DNA of 7,715 bases from Flavobacteriales bacterium (GTDB taxonomy: Bacteria > Bacteroidota > Bacteroidia > Flavobacteriales > UA16). Position 1 is the first letter of the stretch. Each line of letters begins with the position of its first letter. A model generated the notes under the pieces. That model saw only the letters and a program-made list of their open reading frames with translations. It was not told the origin of the DNA and ran no database searches. Shown here piece after piece: positions 1 through 5,744 of the stretch. Both the position numbers and the translations under genes were made by a program. The DNA lies in contig JAURKF010000249.1 of the NCBI GenBank assembly GCA_030831885.1, positions 1-7,715 of the forward strand. The letters run 5' to 3'.

Positions 1-1
1 A

Positions 2-415
2 TGCGCATTAGGTGCATGTTCGACCAACTACTACGAAGCGGACGGACCTCCTCTGCCCCCTGCACCAATTGATACTGATTCTCTCATTGAGCATACTACT
101 GTTTCATTGGTCGGCGAAAAATGGCTAATCTACCGCTACAGATTAGGCCCAATCGGAGACCTGACGGACATTTCAGACACCCTATACTTTACCAATAGCA
201 AAAGCATGACGTATAATGAATGGGTAGCGCCCTATGCACTATATCCTTCCGCGTCAGTGTACATCTTGTCGCTATATGAAACTCCCTGGGGTATGCTCAG
301 TGGTGCGTTCAATAGCTATAATCTAGAAGGAGGTGACGCACCCGGAATAGCCTTTTCGATAATCACTCCAGGAAGTAACGGTGGACAAGTGTATCTATGG
401 CTGCGAAGAATATAA
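2..415 (+). CDS. Small lipoprotein, 5' end cut by window edge
   Basis: The frame is open from the first bases of the window and ends with TAA at 413-415; its start codon lies upstream of the window. The first visible residues read CALGAC, and LGAC (bases 8-19) fits a lipobox for signal peptidase II with Cys at 17-19 as the lipidated residue. The mature protein would be about 132 residues. A Pro-rich linker follows (PPLPPAP), then from about mature residue 33 a stretch GEKWLIYRYRLG and alternating hydrophobic/polar segments that suggest a small beta-barrel or lipocalin-like fold. I do not recognise a named family, and the lipocalin idea rests only on the W and the strand pattern. If lipidated, it would sit in the inner or outer membrane facing the periplasm or the surface. 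A TTG at 107 is an internal Leu codon, not the start. The next gene starts 42 bp downstream. Confidence 0.6.
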   Translation, partial: CALGACSTNYYEADGPPLPPAPIDTDSLIEHTTVSLVGEKWLIYRYRLGPIGDLTDISDTLYFTNSKSMTYNEWVAPYALYPSASVYILSLYETPWGMLSGAFNSYNLEGGDAPGIAFSIITPGSNGGQVYLWLRRI

Positions 416-419
416 TATT

Positions 420-439
420 CGCAACCATCCGTCGTTGCG
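420..439 (+). terminator. Weak hairpin after the lipoprotein gene
   Basis: CGCAAC (420-425) and GTTGCG (434-439) can pair as a 6-bp stem with an 8-base loop, five bases after the lipoprotein stop codon. It is followed by CTTTC rather than a run of T, so it is at best a poor rho-independent terminator. It could be chance. Confidence 0.2.
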
Positions 440-457
440 CTTTCAAATCGCAATACC

Positions 458-1207
458 ATGAAAATCCCACTCATCGTGATTATCGGTGTTCTGTTTTGGA
501 TTGTTCGACACAATCAAATCGAAAATTCTGCATCAGGTCGACGTTTCGACATTCAATTCGATGAAAAAACAATTGAAGAGCCTGCTCAAGGTAAATTCAA
601 TTTTGAGGAACATAGAACCAAAAAGAAGATAAACAGCGCTGCTAATGGTCAAAATGAAACAGAGCAAACCATCTGGAATCTTTATACACTCGGGGAATAC
701 TATGAAGAGGATGTAGCACTGGCCAACAAAACCATCCATGAAGTATTCACCTTCGGCACACGCATAAAAGGCCACAAGGAAGTGCCCGCCAATTGTGCAC
801 ACGAGGAAATCCTCGATGGTAACGAATGTCTTTCTGCAATGTACAACGCTGATGAGCGCGGAATTTTCATTACACGACAAAACATTAACTACGGCGATCT
901 AGCTGTACGAGGACTCACACGTAGCTATGGGCGGGTGGTCTTGCTAAAATCTAATCCCCATTTTGAGAAAACACTTATTCATGAAATAGGTCACACATAT
1001 GGACTTGAACATTGTAACAATCTTGCGTGTGTAATGGCTATTTACAATGATGATGAAGGAACCAAAAAATTCTGCGAACGATGCGCAGCGCAAATTCCGG
1101 AAGGCGTTTTACGCAGCAGAAAAGCATCGACACTAACCGAGGAATACTCAAAAGAAGCTAAGAATGAATTAAACAATCCAGAAACTATAACACTTGCAGA
1201 AGAATGA
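458..1207 (+). CDS. Archaemetzincin-type zinc metallopeptidase (M54-like), membrane-anchored
   Basis: 249 residues starting at ATG 458, with no Shine-Dalgarno sequence in front. The signature HEIGHTYGLEHC spans residues 175-186: H175, H179 and H185 should bind the catalytic zinc, with E176 as general base. The archaemetzincin-specific second site follows: C186 and C191 (C-x4-C), Met-turn M193 in CVM, and C206/C209 (C-x2-C). The Met to CxxC spacer is 12 residues, shorter than the spacing of the usual family pattern as I remember it. Two more cysteines (C113, C124) lie upstream. Residues 3-16 are strongly hydrophobic and followed by R17-H18, suggesting an uncleaved membrane anchor or signal; residues 20-70 look like a charged linker. 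Known archaemetzincins are small zinc aminopeptidase-like enzymes, generally without such an anchor. The substrate is unknown. The last codons overlap the next gene by ATGA, so translation of the two is probably coupled. The gene looks richer in A/T than cmk and the sirtuin further on. Confidence 0.82.
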   Translation: MKIPLIVIIGVLFWIVRHNQIENSASGRRFDIQFDEKTIEEPAQGKFNFEEHRTKKKINSAANGQNETEQTIWNLYTLGEYYEEDVALANKTIHEVFTFGTRIKGHKEVPANCAHEEILDGNECLSAMYNADERGIFITRQNINYGDLAVRGLTRSYGRVVLLKSNPHFEKTLIHEIGHTYGLEHCNNLACVMAIYNDDEGTKKFCERCAAQIPEGVLRSRKASTLTEEYSKEAKNELNNPETITLAEE

Positions 1208-2031
1208 ATAAAAACAGCAATCATTATGAAATTCTTGGATTGCATATCCAAGCAACACCCGATGACATCAAACAGGCATATCGGAAACTGGTCAAGATGT
1301 ATCATCCCGATCATAATTCCAACGCAGAAGCTACCAGTATATTCCAACGCATACAAGAAGCCTATGAAACATTAATGGATGCAGATCGCAGAGCAGCATA
1401 CGATGAAACATTTACATTCTCTGAAAATCATCCGGCTCTGGTAAGCGCGGAAGGCACCTATCCTGAGTCCTACATAAAACATTATGCTCGAGGCTTGTGG
1501 AAGTCATTCTTTATAGCCGTGATTTCCGGAGTTATATCTGCCTACCTCTATTACTTCGTTCAGTTTTCATTTGGAATATCCGTAATGCGACACAGTTTGT
1601 TGCACCCCATTGAATACGCCTTAAGTCAGGTGAAATACAATAACACATTCGCAGGCTGCGGACTGGCTATTGTCCTTGTCTTCTTCGTACTCGCACATGT
1701 AAATAAATTCAGGAAATATGCAGGCGAATGCTGCATCATTCTTTTCCTCGCCTTTTTCATGATTGGCATCATGGAAACTATCAGCGGTAATGGTTCACTA
1801 TTGTTTACTGATGAACGAGAGCAACGACTCTTTTCATTCGCAGAAAGCGGTCAATTCGAAGTAAAATTCGATGCACCCATTCGCAAAATAAAATACAACA
1901 AAAGCGATGCTTCGCCATACATCGAAGAAGTAGGATTACACAATGGGCTTCATTACTTCGTGCGTATAAACGGTGATGGCGAAGGAACCATGATCGGACA
2001 AAGAAAAGAGCATCTATTTCGATGGGACTAA
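1204..2031 (+). CDS. J-domain (DnaJ-like) membrane protein with three TM segments
   Basis: 275 residues. Residues 6-69 are a J domain: HYEILGL, helix II with IKQAYRKLVKMYHPD, the diagnostic HPD at 34-36, and helix III with FQRIQEAYETLMDADRRAAYD. J domains stimulate the ATPase of DnaK/Hsp70, so this part should face the cytoplasm. There is no G/F region, no Cys-rich zinc domain and no DnaJ C-terminal substrate domain. Instead there are hydrophobic segments at about 102-124, 149-167 and 176-194. With the J domain inside, three crossings would place the last ~80 residues (EREQRLFSF to FRWD) in the periplasm; that topology is inference. The C-terminal part matches no family I recognise. The start ATG overlaps the stop of the archaemetzincin gene by 4 bp (ATGA), so the two are almost certainly one transcript. 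It may recruit DnaK to the membrane for the peptidase or its substrates, but nothing in the sequence proves this. Confidence 0.85.
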   Translation: MNKNSNHYEILGLHIQATPDDIKQAYRKLVKMYHPDHNSNAEATSIFQRIQEAYETLMDADRRAAYDETFTFSENHPALVSAEGTYPESYIKHYARGLWKSFFIAVISGVISAYLYYFVQFSFGISVMRHSLLHPIEYALSQVKYNNTFAGCGLAIVLVFFVLAHVNKFRKYAGECCIILFLAFFMIGIMETISGNGSLLFTDEREQRLFSFAESGQFEVKFDAPIRKIKYNKSDASPYIEEVGLHNGLHYFVRINGDGEGTMIGQRKEHLFRWD

Positions 2032-2098
2032 GAATCAATCAATACAAAAGAACTAAAAGGGCTGGTTTATCAATTCACAAACACGCATGCGCAATCAC

Positions 2099-2106
2099 TA
2101 AGTTTG
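2099..2106 (+). promoter_or_regulatory. Candidate Bacteroidota -7 element for the bestrophin gene
   Basis: TAAGTTTG is an exact match to the Bacteroidota -7 consensus TAnnTTTG and lies 6 bases before ATG 2113. No TTTG is seen 19-21 bases upstream, so the -33 half is missing or degenerate. If real, transcription would begin at or within a few bases of the start codon, giving an almost leaderless mRNA. Confidence 0.4.
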
Positions 2107-2112
2107 CGGTGT

Positions 2113-3042
2113 ATGATTACCTACAACCCCAAAGACTGGTTCACGTTTATTTTCAGGCTGCATAAAGCAGAAACATTCAGGCAGTTGCTGCCACTGATGG
2201 CCGGTGTTGCAATCTACTCCGGTGCCATCGGATACTTTGAGTTTCACACGTGGTACAGCGATGAAACGCGTGAGCTCACCAAGGCTATTTCGACCATCTA
2301 CTCCATTCTAGGTTTTACGCTGTCATTGCTCCTGGTATTTCGCACCAATAGTGCATACGACCGCTGGTGGGAAGGTCGCAAGTTGTGGGGAGATCTTACC
2401 AATACTACGCGTGCCCTTAGCTCACACCTGAACGCAGTGTTGCCGCGCGAGGACTTACATGCGCGGAATCAACTCGCAGCGCTATTAAATGTGTTTCCGT
2501 ATGCCCTGCAAGCCCATTTGAAAGGAGAAAAGATCGAAAATGCCTTTCTTGGCAAGTATGCCGACACATTAAATACTTACAATTATTACACTCGTATATC
2601 GCAAGCGAGTCATGAACCACTCGAGGTCTTTCGCTGCACCATGGAATACATGCAGCAGCTTTCGAAAGAAGGCAAACTCAACGGACAGTCGGTCTATCAT
2701 TTCAAAACTGAACTCAACAAACTTATTGACGTGTGCGGTGCATGCGAGCGAATCAAAAACACACCTATCCCCTTCTCCTATTCCGTTTTCCTCAAGAAGT
2801 TTATCTTCTTTTATGTGATGCTATTTCCATGGATTTACAGCACACAAATGCAATACTTCATTGCGCCGGTCACGGTCTTTGTGTTGTATGTGCTCACCAG
2901 CATCGAGCTCATTGCGGAAGAAATTGAAAATCCCTTTAACGGAGATCCCAACGACTTACCCACGTTGGAAATGGCTCTTGCCATTGGCGGCAATGCAACT
3001 ACGGTTTTGGATGCGAGTGCTGAGATAGAACTCAAAAAATAG
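2113..3042 (+). CDS. Bestrophin-family ion channel
   Basis: 309 residues from ATG 2113; I chose this start because MITYNPKDWF is the usual N-terminus of Bacteroidota members. A TTG three codons upstream (2104) lies inside the likely promoter. Bacterial bestrophins are pentameric inner-membrane ion channels, and a Klebsiella homologue conducts cations. Hydrophobic segments fall at about 22-45, 61-78, 225-243 and 247-268. The hallmark after the second helix is VFRTNSAYDRWWEGRKLWG (residues 75-93), where the helix lines the pore neck in solved homologues. Near the C-terminus IENPFNGDPNDLP (271-283) aligns with the calcium-clasp region of animal bestrophins, retaining D278 and D281 but not the full acidic cluster, so calcium control is doubtful. 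The length fits bacterial members. The gene is separated by 81 bp from the J-protein gene and 40 bp from the sirtuin gene; the latter may be co-transcribed. Ion selectivity cannot be read from the sequence. Confidence 0.9.
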   Translation: MITYNPKDWFTFIFRLHKAETFRQLLPLMAGVAIYSGAIGYFEFHTWYSDETRELTKAISTIYSILGFTLSLLLVFRTNSAYDRWWEGRKLWGDLTNTTRALSSHLNAVLPREDLHARNQLAALLNVFPYALQAHLKGEKIENAFLGKYADTLNTYNYYTRISQASHEPLEVFRCTMEYMQQLSKEGKLNGQSVYHFKTELNKLIDVCGACERIKNTPIPFSYSVFLKKFIFFYVMLFPWIYSTQMQYFIAPVTVFVLYVLTSIELIAEEIENPFNGDPNDLPTLEMALAIGGNATTVLDASAEIELKK

Positions 3043-3082
3043 TTGCGCTGATGAAGACACTTGACAAATTGAACTTCTTCAA

Positions 3083-3778
3083 ATGACACTACGAAAAAAA
3101 CGACTCATCGTGTTCTCCGGCGCGGGGATGAGCGCCGAAAGCGGCATACCGACATTTCGCGGGAGCGATGGACTGTGGGAAAATTATCGGATTGAAGATG
3201 TTGCAACCCCCGAAGCATGGCATCGCGACCCTGCACTGGTCATGGATTTTTACAATCAACGCCGAAAAGGAATTATGGCCGCGCAGCCCAATGAAGGGCA
3301 CCTGCAAATTGCGCAATGGCAAGAGGAATTTGATGTAACCGTGGTGACGCAAAACATTGACGACCTGCACGAACGCGCAGGCAGCCGTGATGTCTTGCAT
3401 TTGCACGGAGAAATCATGAAGTCGCGAAGCACGTTGAATCCTGCACTTATTTACCCCATCCAACAATGGGAATTGCGCATCGGTGATCGTTGCGAAAAGG
3501 GATCTCAACTTCGTCCACACATCGTTTGGTTTGGTGAGGAAGTGCCGATGCTGCAGAGCGCCGCAGATATCATTGAAGAAGCCGACATCTTCGTTGTTGT
3601 AGGCACTTCGTTGCAAGTATACCCGGCCGCAGGCCTAATACACCACGCATTTAAGGCCACACACAAGTTTATTGTTGACCCGCATGCACATGAACTTGTA
3701 AGTGCACATCAATGGCTTCCGATTTCAAAAAGCGCCGGCGAAGGAATGGCCGAACTGAATAAGTTACTCATGCGTTGA
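3083..3778 (+). CDS. cobB: NAD-dependent protein deacylase, sirtuin class III (SIRT5/CobB-like)
   Basis: 231 residues from ATG 3083, a normal length for a short bacterial sirtuin. It uses NAD+ to remove acyl groups from lysines in the cytoplasm. Seen in order: NAD-binding GAGMSAESGIPTFR (13-26), TQNIDDLHERAG (89-100), LHGE with catalytic H108 (107-110), PHIVWFGEE (145-153) and VVGTSLQVYPAAGL (172-185). Y57 and R60 (YNQR) match the Tyr-x-x-Arg pair that in SIRT5-type enzymes binds succinyl and malonyl groups, so desuccinylation or demalonylation is more likely than plain deacetylation. The region that normally holds the four zinc cysteines (about 111-145) has only C137, so the structural zinc appears absent. 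Similar zinc-less forms occur, as far as I recall, in other Bacteroidota. It lies 40 bp after the bestrophin gene, without a clear promoter of its own. The gene symbol is by family resemblance. Confidence 0.93.
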   Translation: MTLRKKRLIVFSGAGMSAESGIPTFRGSDGLWENYRIEDVATPEAWHRDPALVMDFYNQRRKGIMAAQPNEGHLQIAQWQEEFDVTVVTQNIDDLHERAGSRDVLHLHGEIMKSRSTLNPALIYPIQQWELRIGDRCEKGSQLRPHIVWFGEEVPMLQSAADIIEEADIFVVVGTSLQVYPAAGLIHHAFKATHKFIVDPHAHELVSAHQWLPISKSAGEGMAELNKLLMR

Positions 3779-3803
3779 ATTACCCGAATTGTTTTTACAT
3801 TCG
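3775..3803 (+). promoter_or_regulatory. Candidate promoter for cmk
   Basis: TACATTCG (3796-3803) matches the -7 consensus TAnnTTTG except for one base, and TTG (3775-3777, overlapping the sirtuin stop codon) sits 18 bases upstream as a possible -33. The same octamer occurs before the barrel-protein gene. It lies 21 bases before GTG 3825 and downstream of the alternative TTG start at 3789, which favours GTG 3825. Confidence 0.3.
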
Positions 3804-3824
3804 CACTCTACGCTCCTTAACCAC

Positions 3825-4529
3825 GTGAAACCCAAAATCAACATTGCCATCGACGGCTATTCGTCGTGCGGAAAAAGTACCATTGCAAAAGCAATAGCCA
3901 AGGAACTCAATTATATCTACATCGACTCGGGAGCCATGTACAGAGCGATGACGCTGTATGCATTGCAGCACGGCTTTGTGTCAACTGAGGGTAAGGTAAA
4001 TGAGTCGGCTTTCATCGCCTCGCTCGATCTGGTGATGATCAACTTCAAATACAACACAGATACACTCAAGTACGAAACTTACCTCAACGGACAAAATGTA
4101 GAGCGCGAAATAAGAACGCTTCAAGTAAGTAACAACGTATCGCCGGTGTCTGCCATCAAGGAAGTACGACAGAAATTAGTCCGTCTCCAGAAGCGTATGG
4201 CGGAATCAAAAGGAGTTGTGATGGATGGGCGCGACATTGGTACCGTTGTTCTTCCCGATGCAGAGCTTAAGCTATTCATGACTGCCGATGCCACTATACG
4301 TGCCAAGCGTCGTTTCGAAGAGCTGAAAAGCATGGGTGTGGATGCATCGATAGACGACGTGCTGAAGAATATCAGTCAACGAGATGCCATAGATACCACG
4401 CGTGCTCACGACCCGCTCGTGCAAGCACCCGATGCCGTAGTAGTCGACAACTCACACCTCACACTGGAAGAGCAGTTTCAGTTTGTGATGAACAAGGTGA
4501 TGCAGAAGGTGGCGGTGACTAGTGAGTAG
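3825..4529 (+). CDS. cmk: Cytidylate kinase (CMP kinase)
   Basis: 234 residues from GTG 3825, close to the usual bacterial length of 225-230. It transfers phosphate from ATP to CMP or dCMP in the cytoplasm, feeding CTP and dCTP synthesis. The P-loop GYSSCGKST is at residues 11-19, followed by DSGAMYRA (34-41) for nucleotide binding. GRDIGTVVLPDA (135-146) and the QRDAIDTTRAHDPLVQAPDA stretch (185-204) carry the conserved arginines and aspartates that bind CMP and close the lid. The GTG start is chosen because KPKINIAIDG is the usual N-terminus and because a candidate -7 element lies between it and an upstream in-frame TTG (3789), which would add 12 unconserved residues. The last four codons (VTSE) and the TAG stop lie inside a heptamer repeat array, so the extreme C-terminus is repeat-derived and probably not important. 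No Shine-Dalgarno sequence is visible. Confidence 0.96.
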   Translation: MKPKINIAIDGYSSCGKSTIAKAIAKELNYIYIDSGAMYRAMTLYALQHGFVSTEGKVNESAFIASLDLVMINFKYNTDTLKYETYLNGQNVEREIRTLQVSNNVSPVSAIKEVRQKLVRLQKRMAESKGVVMDGRDIGTVVLPDAELKLFMTADATIRAKRRFEELKSMGVDASIDDVLKNISQRDAIDTTRAHDPLVQAPDAVVVDNSHLTLEEQFQFVMNKVMQKVAVTSE

Positions 4530-4626
4530 TGACTAATTACTAGTGACTAGTGAGTAGTAAATGGTGAATGGTAAAATGTGACTCCTGAATTAGTACTCGT
4601 CATTAGTCACTAGTCATTAGTCACTA
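4515..4626. repeat. Heptamer repeat array between convergent genes (16 units in 7-bp phase)
   Basis: From 4515 to 4626 the sequence divides into 16 consecutive 7-base units of loose consensus GTNANTA with no change of phase. Units 1-6 are mostly GTGACTA or GTGAGTA; the middle units decay (for example GTGAATG); the last four alternate GTCATTA and GTCACTA, which is the reverse complement of the first type in the same phase. The right end holds an exact 14-base tandem duplication (4601-4614 and 4615-4628). A 16-base sequence at 4515-4530 recurs exactly at 4543-4558. ACTAGT occurs five times. The left end codes for the last residues and stop of cmk; the right end lies 7 bases from the stop of the opposing gene. 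Because 7 is not a multiple of 3, the units place stop codons in all six frames. Confidence 0.85.
4528..4625. other. Large imperfect inverted repeat, possible bidirectional terminator
   Basis: Bases 4528-4553 can pair with 4600-4625: 24 of 26 positions are complementary (mismatches at 4538 and 4550), with a 46-base loop. It lies between the stop codons of two convergent genes and would form the same hairpin in either transcript. There is no T-run on either side and the stem is A/T-rich, so it is not a classical rho-independent terminator. It could still slow RNA polymerase or protect 3' ends. Confidence 0.5.
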
Positions 4627-4633
4627 GTATCTC

Positions 4634-5653
4634 TTAAAACCTGTAGAACCATGTGCAGAACGGAATCGGGAATGAAATGGTTTCACCACCATCACTTAGC
4701 ACAACACCTGCCAACGAAACTTGAAACGCACGGCGCTCGTCCTTTTGGAAGCGCATACCGGGCATGAGGAAGAAGGCAGCGCTTTTAGAAGTATTCTTAA
4801 CGATTTCGTGCTCATATAAACCACTTTCATAAATTGTGGTTTTTTCGTAATAGTTATGAGTAAAGAAACCAAGCATAGAATCAAAAACGAAACTAGCCTT
4901 TGCTCCCACACGCGAAATTGCACCCAGTGAAAACATCGGTCCCGTAATGGGTTCGGGCGCACCTTCATAATTGGAAGTATTATAAAAACCAGAATCACTT
5001 GTTTGAATCGGTGGCATCGCTCTATTTAACGCTTCCTTGCCTCCGCCCTGAAAATAGAAGTATCCGGCTCCCAATGTTACGTTGGATAGGCGATTACCGA
5101 AGGTTACGTTTCCAAACAGCAGGTCACCGTAACCGCGAAAACTCTGGATATAGCCTGAGGTAGCCAACAAGTTACCAATTGAAAAATTGACCTTCTCATT
5201 TTTAGTTGGAATCGAATACTTGGTTGCCAATACCAATGGGCTTCCAATCCAGGTTGACATTATGCCGGTCGAAAATCGATCGGTTAATGCAAAATGTACC
5301 TCAGGACCATACAGGTTCAACATCGTGTAATTCTCACCCTTGTTGATGCCGAGCGCATTCGTAGTGAAACAATAGCGCGTAGTAAATGGCCCTGTATCCC
5401 TAAACTCCCCCTGCACTACACTCTTCGGGCTATCCACATCGTGAATGGTTCTTATTTCTGATTTCAATAAGTAAATCGGCCCAACCGATTCGCTGTTCAA
5501 AAGCAATTCCCGGCCATCATCTTTAGTGATTGTTCCAATGTACTCATTGCCATTAGTCATTACTACGGCAACACGCTTGCCTGTATCGCCCGTTGGCTGT
5601 GCAATGGCTATAGAGGCCAATAGCATCAGAAGAGTAAAAAGAGCATTTTTCAT
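4634..5653 (-). CDS. Outer-membrane beta-barrel protein with N-terminal Sm-like segment
   Basis: 339 residues from ATG at 5651-5653. This start gives a clean signal peptide, MKNALFTLLMLLASIAIA, with likely cleavage near residues 18-19; the open frame runs 45 codons further upstream but that part overlaps the helicase 3' end and has no signal character. Residues 26-73 (GKRVAVVMTNGNEYIG, then LLLNSESVGPIYLL and EIRTIHDV) form a compact strand pattern, nucleic-acid-free in context, resembling the small Sm-like beta fold. The rest (about 85-339) alternates aromatic and glycine-rich strands and ends FPIPFCTWFYRF; a terminal Phe is the usual signal for outer-membrane insertion by BAM. I do not recognise a named family. 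The function is unknown; a structural or transport barrel is possible. It is convergent with cmk, and 91 bp downstream of the helicase gene on the same strand with a weak promoter between. Confidence 0.75.
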   Translation of the reverse strand: MKNALFTLLMLLASIAIAQPTGDTGKRVAVVMTNGNEYIGTITKDDGRELLLNSESVGPIYLLKSEIRTIHDVDSPKSVVQGEFRDTGPFTTRYCFTTNALGINKGENYTMLNLYGPEVHFALTDRFSTGIMSTWIGSPLVLATKYSIPTKNEKVNFSIGNLLATSGYIQSFRGYGDLLFGNVTFGNRLSNVTLGAGYFYFQGGGKEALNRAMPPIQTSDSGFYNTSNYEGAPEPITGPMFSLGAISRVGAKASFVFDSMLGFFTHNYYEKTTIYESGLYEHEIVKNTSKSAAFFLMPGMRFQKDERRAFQVSLAGVVLSDGGETISFPIPFCTWFYRF

Positions 5654-5670
5654 ATGAGTTCTATTTGCGA

Positions 5671-5702
5671 CGAATGTAAGTGATGTGATTTTGAGCAGCA
5701 AG
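5671..5702 (-). promoter_or_regulatory. Weak candidate promoter for the barrel-protein gene
   Basis: Read on the - strand, TACATTCG (5678-5671) lies 17 bases before the ATG, with CTTG (5702-5699) exactly 20 bases upstream. The -7 octamer is one base off TAnnTTTG and identical to the one before cmk. The -33 half is weak. Confidence 0.28.
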
Positions 5703-5744
5703 TGATATTCATCAAAAGAGTGAGTGAATATTCTTAGTCTACTA

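Noticed and set aside
1..72. ATG at base 1 opening a short frame
   Set aside because: It ends at TGA after 23 codons and is out of frame with the lipoprotein, which has a convincing lipobox and a long open frame.
407..419. Palindrome GAATAT-A-ATATTC across the lipoprotein stop
   Set aside because: The centre is a single base so it cannot form a hairpin, it is pure A/T-rich, and no operator context supports it.
533..880. Open frames antisense to the archaemetzincin gene
   Set aside because: They lie opposite a gene with a complete catalytic motif and show no recognisable features.
2104..2112. TTG 2104 as bestrophin start
   Set aside because: It lies within the TAnnTTTG element, and MITYNPK from ATG 2113 is the familiar N-terminus.
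3089..3616. 175-codon open frame antisense to the sirtuin gene
   Set aside because: It is fully covered by a sirtuin with all motifs, and its translation shows no domain or signal; it is a by-product of codon bias.
3789..3824. TTG 3789 as cmk start
   Set aside because: It would add 12 residues unlike Cmk N-termini and lies before the candidate -7 element at 3796-3803.
4515..4626. CRISPR array or att site at the cmk junction
   Set aside because: Units are 7 bases without unique spacers, and there are no cas genes, integrase or tRNA nearby.
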